A DNA stretch of 64,000 nucleotides from Neurospora intermedia (taxonomy: Eukaryota > Ascomycota > Sordariomycetes > Sordariales > Sordariaceae), in assembly GCA_037102815.1 (NCBI GenBank), contig BTPP01000008.1:806001-870000 (forward strand), in the 5' to 3' direction. The stretch's first letter is position 1. Each line of letters opens with the position of its first letter. The notes beneath the pieces are model-generated. The model had not been told where the DNA came from and ran no database searches. It saw only the letters and a list, made by a program, of their open reading frames with translations. Made by a program: the position numbers and the translations under genes. Of this stretch, positions 36,365 through 47,596 are shown piece after piece.

Positions 36365-38061
36365 ATGTCGTCCTTTCTGTCCAACTCATCAAATCAATCG
36401 AAGCTCCAGCTTGCGACAGTTGCCCTCGCCTCTGCGGCTGTGACTGCTGGCGCGATTTACGGATACCAGCAATCTCGTCACGGCGAGCGCCTTAATCGCC
36501 TAAAGAAGTCTATCCCCAACCCAGCTGGCGATGCTGAGCCCGAATTACAGAGGGTATGCCAAATACCCCATCATCCAGACGAATTACCTAGCCATTGGAA
36601 CGCACATACTAACGGCGCCCTGCTTGCTGGTCTTCCTAGGTAACCCGCCAAGGTCCCGTCCCCAAGCTCGACAAAGAAGATGAACACAACCAAGCCCTCG
36701 CCCACCGAGCTCAGAACGGCGACTTCGACGACGAATTGATTCTCGAGCAACTAGCCCGCAACCGTGTGTTCCTCGGCGACGAAGGGCTCGCCAAGCTGCG
36801 CAACTCCTTCGTCGTCATCGTTGGTTGCGGCGGAGTCGGCTCGCACGCCGCCACCACGCTCGCCCGCTCCGGCGTTTCCAAGCTGCGCCTCATCGACTTC
36901 GACCAGGTCACGCTCAGCTCGCTCAACCGGCACGCCGTCGCCACGCTCGCCGACGTCGGTATACCCAAGGTGCAATGCCTGCAGCGCCGGCTGATTGCCA
37001 TCACACCGTGGGTGCGGTTCGATCTGCGCCTGCAAAAATTCGACGGCTCGGTCGCTCCCGAATTGCTCGGTGCGTGGGAAAAGGACGGGCAGATGCCTGA
37101 CTTCGTCATTGACGCCATTGACAACATCGATTCTAAGGTCGAGCTGCTCAAGTACTGCTACGACAACAATCTCCCCGTTATTTCGTCCATGGGCGCAGGC
37201 ACCAAGAGCGACCCAACGAGGATCATGGTTGGTGACATTGGCACCAGCACGGACGACGGACTCTCGCGTGCTACCAGGCGCCGCCTGAAGCTCCTCGGTG
37301 TCACCAGCGGCATTCCCGTGGTGTACTCGACTGAGAAGATGGGCGAGGGCAAGGCGGCGCTTCTGCCATTGCCCGAGGAGGAGTTCAAGAAGGGCGATGT
37401 CGGCGACTTGGCGGCGCTGCCCGATTTCCGCGTGCGTATCCTACCTGTGTTGGGAACCATGCCGGCGGTTTTCGGATATACAGTTGCGAACCATGTCATT
37501 CTTAAGATCTCCGGTAAGCTCATTGAGCAATCTTTTCTCCCGCCCTCTCCACAACATGAATTACGCATGACTTACCATCTGTTTCTCCCAGGTTATCCTC
37601 TCGACTACATTCCCCAAAAGGGCCGTGACAAGATGTACGACGGCATCCAAGCATTTGTTCAGGCCAGTGAAGAAAAGATCATCCGCGCCGTGACCGGCGG
37701 TCCCCGCGAGCTCTGCATCGGGTTGAAGGTGCCCATCCAGCCCTGCGAGGTCTCGTTTCTTGTCGAAGATATCTACAAGGCCAAGAGCGCCGTCACCGGC
37801 CTCCCCACGAAACTAGTCCTGATCAGGTGGCAGAAGCCTACCCGGGACATCCTCATCATGATAGGTGAGGGTGCGGACGAACAAAAGTCGTCGGATCTGA
37901 AACTGTCGGAGCTCGTCTGCATGACCAAGGATGAGGCGACAAGACACCAGAGGGAGGTGTTGCTGGGCGAGAAGACGCTCGAGGAGCTCTACGACGCTGA
38001 AATCATCGAGAAAGTGGCGAAGAGACAAGAGGAGATTAAGCTGTATGAGAAGTACAGATGA
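36365..38061 (+). CDS. TCD1: tRNA threonylcarbamoyladenosine dehydratase (Tcd/CsdL family)
   Basis: This E1-like enzyme uses ATP to cyclise t6A at position 37 of ANN-decoding tRNAs to ct6A; the yeast enzymes sit on the mitochondrial outer membrane. Exons are 36365-36553, 36640-37513 and 37592-38061 (510 aa). Intron 1 has GTATGC, CTAAC at 36609-36613 and CCTAG. Intron 2 (37514-37591, GTAAGC to TCCCAG) is exactly 78 bp with no stop, so the unspliced frame stays open. Removing it restores KISG followed by YPLDYIPQKG as expected for the family. A membrane segment lies at residues about 14-35. The nucleotide loop GCGGVGSHA is at about 125-133, followed by LIDFDQVTLSSLNRH and DAIDNIDSK. Yeast has two paralogues, so the symbol is by family. 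Confidence 0.9.
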
Positions 38062-39147
38062 TTCTCTTGGTCTCGTAAATCTCAAATGGCCTGTTCAGGT
38101 CAAATGGTCGATTTGTTGATCGTTTTGATTGCCGGCGTCCAAAAGTCACATCGCAGAGATCCAAAAATTGGTTTGACAATAAAAGGCGGCCTGGAGTCAA
38201 AGACAATTTGAAACAGGTCCTTTGAACACAAAAGTGTGCGTGCTGCCTCACTTGATTGGCAGTTAGATTATGATCTTTTTGGAAAGTACTTTTTGTCTCT
38301 CAGATGAGGTATCTGCCCATTAGAACAAAGAAAAGCTACTTGAACAAGAATTTTTTTGCAAGGAGATGAATGGGAAAAGATTTGTCGCTCCTATGGCAGC
38401 CGCTTGCAGTGTGCCGATGTCGAGATCCCTACTATGGATATGGTACTTGTGCTGTCGATGCCAGCCGACTTGATAAAAGGCAACAATGTACCACCTCCTG
38501 ACGACGAAGGCACCACTGAGGAAATGGTGTACTTGAACATAGTACTTGAAAAACAGACAGTTCTTGAAGAAGCAGAGCTTCCATAATATTCTTCCTTGAA
38601 GATAACCATCAAGAATTGAAGTGCTGCAGATTCCTTTCTGGGCCACTGCACTGAGGGGACGAAAAACTCCCAAGAGAAGATTAGAGGAATACTTGAACCA
38701 GACTGTGAACCAGTGAAGCAGGGTCGATAACAGAAGTGCACTTGCGCTTCTTGAAAGCAAAAAAAAAAAAAAAAAAAAGCAAATACCTCGAAAACAAACG
38801 AAAAAGAAAAGGAAACAAATCGAGGATGCACTACATTTGCCTAAGCCCTTAATGGCATTTCAGAGTTGGGAGCCCCAGAATGCCTCAGCAAACAAGTTGG
38901 ATTCCGCTACGTGGCTTGTTGTCTGGTTGCCAGACTGTCATTGTCCATCAAGTAGAAACGCCCACTACCCTCTGAATACTAATGCCTATTGTTGTGCTGT
39001 GTTCTGTGGTCATTAGGTGGGATTTGCCAGATCCTGTTCGAAAACGAGGTAGCCGCATGTGTCGGCTCTGACGGAATACGATGTAATGACCGACCGATCA
39101 GGCCACGATACTCAGCGCAAATGAAGTGAGTGAGTAGGCCCCCAGGT
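38062..39147. other. Convergent 3' region with acidic open frame and poly-A run
   Basis: Tcd and the RNA cyclase end toward each other. A plus-strand frame at 38356-38586 encodes an acidic, protein-like stretch (ADLIKGNNVPPPDDEGTTEE) but lacks an N-terminal ATG, so it is not called. A run of 20 A lies at 38759-38778. The heptamer ACTTGAA recurs several times in 38330-38760. Confidence 0.4.
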
Positions 39148-40806
39148 TCAGGGTTTTTCGACGGCGAATCCGACACCCTCGCAGACTTTGCCCTTGTTGT
39201 AAAACTCGACGTTGGGCAACAGCTGGCTGACCATCCAGCGTGCGGTTTGTGCATGCAGAGTACCCTCACCAAATGGCTCCGTGGTCTTATCCTTCCGCAG
39301 CCCGTGAGTGGCATTCTCATCGGTGAGGTCCAGCGCCGCCATGGCCTCTTCGATACCCGGTCCCGAGACCTTATCGTCGGCCGGATCGCTATTGCCACGA
39401 GGAAAGGCCGAAAGCCCGCTCGCTAGTGCTTGGAAGATGACCAGCTGGTCCTGGAGGAACTCGTCTACCACGCCACCAGTAGAAACTTCATCGTACAACG
39501 TTCTCGCGACCTTGGTCGCCACGCTCTTGCTCATGGACGCCAGCCCGCCGGTTCCTGCTTGCGATGACAAGCTATTGTTCTTGCCTTTCTTCGAGTTGGC
39601 TGCTTTCGGCATCGAAGTAAGGATGTCCCTACCCCACCTCAAAACGGTGCCGGCGCTGGCTCCTTCGTCATCAGATGGCCACGAGCGCGCGACTAGAAGC
39701 ATGTAGATTCGCGAGTTGGCCCCGCTGTCCTCCAGTAGCTTGAAGATGACTTCTACGGCCGGGAAAAGGTCGCCTAGGTTCTGGATGAGCGCTTGGGAGA
39801 GAGATTCGTGCATATCTGTCGGTGCGACGATGGAGACATCGATGGCTTCAAGGTCGAAATCCTCGCCTTGTCTATTTCTGCCCTTCATGGTGCAGGCTGT
39901 CGGGTTTCTGAGCCGGAGTGAATCGCCGACTCGGATAGGGTGAACGCGGAGGGCCACAGTTCCGCGTTGCATCTTTCCGAGGTTCCAGCCGCGTGTCTTG
40001 AGCTTGCGCTCCACAACGATACCAAAGGCTTGCTCGAGGGAAGGCAGGAGGACTTGGTCCAGGTATTCGTAGGAAAGAGAAAAAGAGACGTTGGTGCCGC
40101 CGGAAATCTCCACGTCGATATGTTCTGGCTGATCTTGCTTCTTGCTCGTATTTCCGCCAGCAAAGAGGAGGAAGGGGAAAATTGCCTGGAAGATGAGCAA
40201 CGTGCTTGCCGCGGCGGAATCGGCAGCAATCTTGACGGTGCGGTCATGAATACCGGTAAAGAGCTTGGAAGTTGCGGGGCTTTGCCGCGGCTTGAACTCT
40301 AGTGTAGTGCTACCGACGGAAAGGCCGTTAACTTCCGCATCGGTTACGCGAGCAAGCCATTCGATGGAAGCTACGTGTTGAGCTTTGAGTCCTGCTGCAT
40401 TGTCAGCGACCATCTGATGAAGTGCGTGGCTACCGCGGATCAAAGTGCGAGCTGAGCTGCAACAAGTGAACTCGTTCTGAACCGCAGCTCACAAAGAGAA
40501 GGAGCAGGGAAAGAGCGAGAAAGAAAGGAAAAAGGGAAAATACGAACCCCCGCGTTCGCGATTTCCCCTCACGTTAGTGATGCGAATAGGCTGAGTGATA
40601 ACGGAAGCAATCGCGCATGCTATGCGGACCAGCTGTCCACCTCCCTCGCCTGTTCTGCCGTCAATCTCCAGCATCGATCGCGCCTTGGTCTTTTTCATAG
40701 CTGCTTTTCGCTGGTGGGGCAACATGTGCTCCGGATCATCTTCACTTGAACGCAAGATGATGTTTGCTGTCCCAGAACAAGTGGGATTGCTAGATGGTTG
40801 CGCCAT
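39148..40806 (-). CDS. RNA 3'-terminal phosphate cyclase (RtcA type)
   Basis: The enzyme converts RNA 3'-phosphates into 2',3'-cyclic phosphates with ATP, through an adenylated histidine. Exons (minus strand) are 40806-40548 and 40391-39148, giving 500 aa. The 156-bp intron has a GTTCGT donor, a GCTGAC branch and a GCAGCAG acceptor, and it joins GNRERG to GLKAQHVASIEW, the conserved sequence of the family. The signature DGRTGEGGGQ is at 49-58, and the C-terminal GTLHAQTARWM supplies the likely active-site His466. It resembles true cyclases (RTCA) rather than the inactive ribosome factor Rcl1. Residues near 330-360 form a Ser/Lys-rich insert (KAANSKKGKNNSLSSQ). Confidence 0.9.
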
Positions 40807-41858
40807 GATGTTTGGACGCTGTCGCAGGTGGGATGGATCCGGCTTGTGCTCGCAGTAAATGTGAATTCTGACGGAGGGTGATTGTTTTCAGTTGATGTCA
40901 AGAACCGGGCGAGTTTGAGGGTTCAAGGGTTGCGCGGTGCGCAAGATGCTGTGGTGACCTTCTCTGGTAAAAGGAAGGAAATTACCGACGAGCGCGTGGT
41001 AATTTATTTGTAGGTGGAAAAATCCCAGGACGTTAGTTGCATCCGACGAAGGTTTTAAGCGCTTGCACGACCGGGCTATTACTACCAAGTAGTGAAGGAC
41101 GCGAAATACACCTTACTTGGGTTGTGAAGTGAAGGTGATGACGGAAAGGTTTTCGGCGAGGTGAGTCAAAGGTTTGCATGGGTGTTGTGCGATGATGTGT
41201 GGTACGGTTTGGGGTTAATCAATTTTTTTTCCCTTCTTCTTTTCTTTTCTCACGTTCCCACGACGGTTGTGTGGCGCAGTACCAAACAAAGGCAAGGTGA
41301 CGAGATGACGGAGGGGCGGGACAAGCCTCGGGTCATTCATGCGGCCTTGGCTTTTATCGATGCTCCTTCTTCCAGTCTGATACCTCGACCTCGAAGTCGG
41401 TTGTCACAAAGTCGGGATGGGACAAACAACCGATGACCAAATGCAGGTGGCCGATTGAAGCGATGGACTCGAGCGAGCAGCACCAGACTGTGAGCGACGC
41501 ACGCTGATTCTTGGTGTATACAACTAAATCTAGTAGTGCTCATTGGATGATCACAACAGATCAAGAGGGAAGCGCATGGTACGGAAAGAATCCTCTTCTA
41601 TCCAGCAATGTTTCGATGCATTGGATCTACCGTATGGGGGTGCTGACTGAACCTCTAGACCAGTTGGTTTCTTCCGTGGATGATGAGTTACTAAGTTCTA
41701 TAGCCCCATCCTCCTCTACATGCCTCTTTCCAAAAGTTCACGCAATCTACAAGCATATGTCTACCTCTCCTTGGCTACCAACCTGTATATGTGGCCCTCA
41801 AAGGGGCAAAAGGAAAGAGCACGATCCTTTCCAATGAGCCGTCAAGCAAATCGACATA
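40807..41858. other. Intergenic upstream of RNA cyclase
   Basis: No gene is recognised. The first part is the probable promoter of the RNA cyclase (which reads leftward); the rest is the 3' flank of the small orphan gene. Confidence 0.5.
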
Positions 41859-42355
41859 TTAATTGATCAGTTCCTCCGTCACCTCGAGAATTGTGGCAGG
41901 ATATTGGTCGGCGAAACCTTCAAGCGGCCTCATTATGAGAATCAGGCGTGCCGCCATCTCCGTCTGTCTGTCTTCGATGACATTGTTGTTGTGGTTGGCT
42001 TCGAACAGGCGGGAGTGGTCAGCCTGACAGTCGGCAACGTAGGAAGCGACCCGCGAGTTATCAATCGTAGAGTCCGGTACGTTCTGTGCCGGAATGTCGT
42101 CTAATAAGATTCTAGGCGGGGCGACATCCTCACTGTCAAGTTGGATTAGGACTGATACAACTTATCACCCATGGACGATTTAACTGACCTGACGGATCCA
42201 TTGTGAACGACCATAGAGATTTCAGACGTCTCGGATGACTCGTCCTGTTGTGTATCTTTCGGCGGAGCATACGCTGCCTCTTCTCCCAAGGGTGACGTAT
42301 CTTCAGAATAAGTAGATGAAGTCTGGCCGTCCATGCTTTCTTCTCTGCTGGACAT
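41859..42355 (-). CDS. Small spliced orphan, hypothetical acidic protein
   Basis: Exons (minus strand) are 42355-42189 and 42132-41859, giving 146 aa. The 56-bp intron has a GTCAGT donor, a CCTAATC branch and a TTGACAG acceptor. The join (AG+T) reads NGSV-S-EDVAPPRILLDDIPAQ. Exon 2 has no start codon of its own near its beginning, but its codons are clearly coding-like, with C-rich third positions (DNSRVASYVADCQADHSRLF and EANHNNNVIEDRQTEMAARL). The N-terminal third is Ser/Glu/Asp-rich and probably disordered. The C-terminal half may be helical. No signal peptide, membrane segment or known domain is seen. I do not recognise a family; the evidence is codon use and phase-consistent splicing only. 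Confidence 0.6.
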
Positions 42356-45300
42356 CGTCCGGATGTGGATTGTGCCGACGTAAAAGTATTGGATATGTCT
42401 GTCACTAGCAGGAGCTCGCCAAGTTCATAGACAACTGAGATACCAGGAACAGATGCATGGAGCGCAAGTAAAGTTCGATACGCGTGCGACTATGAGCTGA
42501 GGCAGGAATATGTTGGACGAAGTAGGTAGATCGACGGGTTCCGCTATGCTAAGGAGTGAAGAGCAGCAGCGCTTAAATGCACATTGTGGTGTGCATCTCC
42601 CGAGTTTCCCACTCACGTGGGCGCCTTTAGTATTCATACACTAATGGCATTGTAGACGGACGGGTACCTAGACCACGAAAGAGGGCCCGTGTGGTGTCTC
42701 GATGATGGCGGTCGTTACGGGGCAGTCACAGTTCACTTGGATCAAAACCATTGACCGACCAAAGTAAGCAATTGCTGGCCTTCGAACAGTCGGAGAGACC
42801 CCGGTTCTGGAGTTTTGATAGGGCTGTGAGGGTGTGCTACCCAAGGGGTCGAAGTTGGTCACCACTCCTGGAGCATCCGCGGAACGGCGAGGACACTCCC
42901 CGACAAAACCCATCTAGGAGACCCTGACCTTGGGTAAGCATGGCCACAGGTGCTCATCTTGCTACCGCCTCACGACTTGGGGATATTGTGACCTTGGCAA
43001 GGCAACCACAGAGGCAGTCGCTCGCCCTAATGAACTCGACGAATAGAGTCCAAGCATAGGATGAAGAGAAATGAATAGACGTACCAATGTCGGAGTATTT
43101 GTGGAAGTCTTAAAATGGCATCCCCGTTGGCAGTTACTGAGTGTCCAACTACACGAGAAAAAGCCTGCTCTGTTGACTGAGGAAGCACCGCTAGCTTAGG
43201 CATGATTTCAAGGTGTGGCGACTTTTTTTGCTGCTTGTGTTCCCATCCTTACTCTTGATGTTGAGTTATGTAATAAACTTGTCGTACCTCTGTACTGAAG
43301 TATAGCTGAACTGGGCCTCTTCACTGTAAGCTGCCCCCAAAGTGCTATGGCCTACAAGATGATATGATACGTCGTATGCGAGTGTCCCTTCAGAGTTTAC
43401 CACATGAATACTGATGGAAATAAGCCAGGGTTGATGAGGCTCTTTGTAAAACTGGCTCCCTGATCCCACAAGTACTATGTAAGAGGAATTATGGGTATCT
43501 CACTTCGTTGTGATGGTGACATGCCGAAGCGCTCGAGTTTACCAGCTTGTCAAACGATGGATGACCGGACTATTGCAGTCATTTCGATAGCCAGGCGTAT
43601 TTCGGAAGTAGTTCCGATATCAACAATTGTTCACCGCTTTTCTAAAACTTGAAAGGGTTGCCTGATTTAGGGCGAGCCTAGCAACACGTCAATGATCTCA
43701 GGATTGGTGACATTGCGGGGTTGCTGAGAGGCAACTGAAGTCAAGCCTGAAGAATCTCTCGTTGGGCTTGCCAGTGAACGGCGGGCTGAAAGGCGCTTGG
43801 GTGGCTGCAGGAACGACACCATCGGGACAGCTTGACAGGATGTAAAGAGCTGTGACGGAGAGGGGTGCTGCGACAGCAATCTTATGGCATGTCATAGCAG
43901 CATATTCGAGTATTAAGAGGTGACAGTTGCAGTATTCCTCAAAGTTGCAGTTCGCTCATTGACCTCTTGACTCGTGAAACCCTATAATTGCCTGAAAACT
44001 TTTTTTTTTTTTTTTTCCTTTTTTCGTGCTGACGCTCACAATTCAAACTTGTTTGTCGAGTCCTGATCGATCAACAATACAGCCCGAGTCTTATCACTAC
44101 GTCCGAACCCATGCCAACTTATGGGAGTTGATAGGCGTGACAATTGGAAGTTGGGAAGGTTCAAGGGGTACTAGCCATCACTCGAAGGCTATACGTTCAC
44201 GACTTATAATCAGTTTCCGAAACGACAGTGTCTCTTTTGTCCAGATTACACAGCATCGAACTATTGGATTTGTTGGCATCGTCTAGTAAGAGATACCAAT
44301 GATCACTTGAGGTGAACCCAGGGCGATCTAAACATTTTGACCGAAAAATCAACACGGCCTTCCGTCGGTGGATGTCAGGTCGCGTGTTACAGTATTGCAA
44401 TCCTGTGAACGACGTGGAATGATGATTGAATACGAAATGACAGGGACAAGGCTCGTACAGTCCTTGGTTGAAGACGCGGAAATGGCGATGAATGTGTTAA
44501 CGTGGCAAGCAGACGAAGGACATCTCTCGTCGGTGTGACCTTTCGACTTGAACAGGTCAAGAAACCCTGGAAATCAGCATGCTGGAACTGGTCAGTATGC
44601 TTGTCCTCAGAACGCCCTGCTGTATATATGGTGATGGTTGACGTAAAGACGTTTGCCTCATGAGCCATGGATGGATGAGAGGTGTTGATTCAGCAATCCA
44701 CAAGGCAACTGACCCACCGATGGGCTCACCGCGCGGCAAGGCAAACAGTCCCATTGTTCAAGCCGGGGTTTATGCTCAAAATAGCATTACTGGACGATGG
44801 AGAAGAATCCGCGAGTGGTCAAATGGGATACCGAGGCGGTGAGAACAGAGCCTCCCCAGCTCTTTTTGCCAGTAGGAAGGAGAGGAGACATGTGTGTGTT
44901 TGAGGGTCATCGGTGACTCCGTTATCGGGCATGGATCGAGTTCGATTGAGACGAAGGTTGGCAGCTGTGTGCCTTGGCCAAAGGGGTGCTTTTGTTTTCT
45001 CGGAAACTACCTTGTCTAGCAAGTAGAACCTGGGTGTGTTGGAGTAGAAGATGGAAGACATTGAAGTATGATCTGATATTGTTTCCGAAGGCGGTTGCGC
45101 ATGCTGAGTGCGTAAGGCCTCCTTTATACTACTAGGACAGAGATGTTCAATCCAGCCCTTTCATTACACACTTCTACGGTAAGCACACCAAGTTGCACCT
45201 TCAAGACGAAAAGAGGGAGGAAGGAACTCGCACGATGCAACCACTGCACTTCAGCTACCCTCTGGACTGGAAGGCGTGGGTGGAAGGTACAGTGCAATAG

Positions 45301-45730
45301 TGTTTTGGTAATGTTCCCGTCAGTTGTCGCATCACCTCATGCGCCACGATCCAAATTCAGCTGAGCAAAGTCACCTCGAGCACACCCACAACAGCTGGTC
45401 TGGCCCCCAACTGCAAATATCCCACGCGACATCCAAGGTTTCGATGCAAAGATCGACAGTCAGCTGAACTGTGGAGGAAAGAACGAGGGATTGACTGTGC
45501 GCTGTGATTGCCCGCCCTCGATGCTGTAATGTGAGCAAAGACATTGCAGATTGGGAGACTAAGTAAAATTTACATCTTGCAGGAACTGAAGGCGTGGCTG
45601 CATCGGTCACACACTGTAAATTGGCGGCTGAATGGCAAGAAAAAGTAGCGGGAACCAGAAAAGGGATATCTCAGTAAGCTAAGTGACAAGAATTGAACAG
45701 CAAGTGTCGGAGCGCCTTCAGGTAAACTTA
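42356..45730. other. Gene-poor stretch, about 3.4 kb
   Basis: Short open frames only, with no motif. A run of 17 T lies at 44000-44016. No repeat family or transposon motif was seen. Confidence 0.5.
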
Positions 45731-47596
45731 TCATGCTGCTCCAGTGTGCGCAACACCCGAAGTGGCGTCAAGCGAGAGACCCAGAGAATCCTCGAAATCA
45801 AGATCTTTGAACTGGCCATCCTCCACCACCCAAGGTTGTCCCTCCTGCTTTGGCGTGTAAAGAGCCTCGCAGGCGCGGCCGACAACCAAAAGCCCCGGTG
45901 GGCGACTACCCTCCTGTTCGATAGCCTGCTCAACGTATCGGAGCGTTGTCCGGATAACTCGCTGATCTGGGCAAGTGGCTCTTTCGATTACCGCACACGG
46001 GGTGTCAAGTGGCCACAGTGCCCGTTGCTTCTCGCCCTCTTGAACCTCCGCGACCCCATCGGCCACCCCGAGACGCGTTGTCAACTCCTTGACCAATCCT
46101 CCAATACGATGCAGAGCCATCAAGAACACGACCGTACGACTGCCGACGTACTCGGGCGGCACCGGCGGCTTGCCCTTCTTTCCCGTTCCAGTGCAGATAA
46201 GCACCTGGTCTGACACATCACGCTGGGTGGCAGGAATACCCGCAAACAGCGGCGCGCTCAAGCTGCTTGTGATGCCCGGCAACACCACGACACGATCGCC
46301 GAGCCCGTGCTCCCGGAAGAAGGCCACCTCCTCGCCGCCGCGCCCGTAAATAAAGGGATCGCCCTGCTTGAGCCGCAACACCGTCTTGCCCGCACGAACA
46401 CCTTCCAAAGCCTGCTCGAGCAGCTCTTCCTGCGCGCGATCGGCATTACCGGGGAATTTACGGGCGATTGAAACGGGTGTCCGGCGCGGGATCATATCCA
46501 AAACACCGGAAGGAACCAACTTGTCGGCGAGAATCAGGTCGGCTGATTGGATGGCCTTGTATGTGGCCCGCGTGAGGAGATCCGGGTGGCCCGGGCCGCT
46601 GCCGGCGAGGAAGATGCGTCCAATCCGGCCATTGCTGCTGGTGGTGATGGTGCTGCTGCTGCTGCCACCCTCACCGGCAGCGCCCGGGAGAACAGGTTGT
46701 GGTGATGCCGAGGCGTTGTCGCTGTTGAATCCGGGATATGCCTGGAGGATGCTCTCCACGTCATCGTCGGTGATCTCCACCAGCTTCTTCAGGGGCCAAT
46801 ACTCGCACACCTGTGCCAACCACCGCATGCGGCGCGTCTTCGCCGCCTCGGCCTGCACGTCTAGCTCGGTGACAAGTTTGTTAAACGTTGCCGACTGGTC
46901 GATAGAGTCGTCGACGCCTTCGTTTACCGCGGCAGCGATGGCGCTCTCTGCAGCAGTCCTGGCCTCTGCGTCCTCCGTGATGATCCTCCTCCTCACGTCT
47001 CCAAGTCGGGCACACGCGGGTCCTAATCCCTTGGGTAGTGCAGAAGCCACCTCCCTCCTGATCCTACTGGCCAGCTTGCAGCCACGGCCATTGGTTGTCA
47101 CGCCGATCTGCAGCGGGCCGTCGACGTGTACGCTAAGGAGGCTGAAAGAACACAGCGCCGGGTTGTCAAGCACGTTGACAGGAATGCGCTTGCGCTTGCA
47201 CAGGGCTGATACCCGCTCGGCCAGCAATTGGTCGTGTTGTGTCACAAAAACGGCATCCACGACATTGTCCACCTCGGACCGACCGAGCGTAGTGAGGTCC
47301 TCGTCCGCGAAAGGCCGATCCAGGTGCGTTAGGGCTCCAGAAGAGATGTAGTTGGCCAGGTTGTGGTGTAGCTCCTGCTTTTGATTCTGTTGTGAGTCCG
47401 CTGCTGTTGGCGTCATGTCCGACACTACCGGAGCGATCAAAATGGGTTTCGCGCCCACGCTGAGTGACTGGGAGACTCGAGATGCCGCCAGCGGATTGGA
47501 GCCGATGATGAGGTGAACATGTTCCCGACAGTCTTGTGCCGTAAGAAGGGTAGTATGGTAGTCTGAAGGAGCCGTAGGTAAATTTGAGGATGCCAT
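45731..47596 (-). CDS. MET1: Siroheme synthase-type uroporphyrinogen-III C-methyltransferase (MET1)
   Basis: This enzyme makes precorrin-2 from uroporphyrinogen III with two S-adenosylmethionines, for siroheme used by sulfite and nitrite reductases. The single exon starts at the ATG at 47596 (MASSNLPTAPSDY) and encodes 621 aa; the frame extends 32 codons further upstream but only to a TTG. Residues about 25-200 form a Met8/CysG-like NAD-binding region (VHLIIGSNPLAASR, then VNVLDNPALCSFSLLS with the conserved Asp near 144, and LQIGVTTNGRGCKLASRIRR). From about 326 the methyltransferase domain shows FLAGSGPGHPDLL, GDPFIYGRGGEE (412-423) and PGITSSLSAPLFAGIP. The fused layout may also supply dehydrogenase or chelatase activity, as in bacterial CysG. 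A Ser/Gly-rich linker (about 296-322) separates the halves. Confidence 0.93.
   Translation of the reverse strand: MASSNLPTAPSDYHTTLLTAQDCREHVHLIIGSNPLAASRVSQSLSVGAKPILIAPVVSDMTPTAADSQQNQKQELHHNLANYISSGALTHLDRPFADEDLTTLGRSEVDNVVDAVFVTQHDQLLAERVSALCKRKRIPVNVLDNPALCSFSLLSVHVDGPLQIGVTTNGRGCKLASRIRREVASALPKGLGPACARLGDVRRRIITEDAEARTAAESAIAAAVNEGVDDSIDQSATFNKLVTELDVQAEAAKTRRMRWLAQVCEYWPLKKLVEITDDDVESILQAYPGFNSDNASASPQPVLPGAAGEGGSSSSTITTSSNGRIGRIFLAGSGPGHPDLLTRATYKAIQSADLILADKLVPSGVLDMIPRRTPVSIARKFPGNADRAQEELLEQALEGVRAGKTVLRLKQGDPFIYGRGGEEVAFFREHGLGDRVVVLPGITSSLSAPLFAGIPATQRDVSDQVLICTGTGKKGKPPVPPEYVGSRTVVFLMALHRIGGLVKELTTRLGVADGVAEVQEGEKQRALWPLDTPCAVIERATCPDQRVIRTTLRYVEQAIEQEGSRPPGLLVVGRACEALYTPKQEGQPWVVEDGQFKDLDFEDSLGLSLDATSGVAHTGAA

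Noticed and set aside
46368-47351. 327-codon plus-strand frame antisense to MET1
   Set aside because: Composition shadow of the GC-rich MET1 coding region; low-complexity Ser/Pro product.
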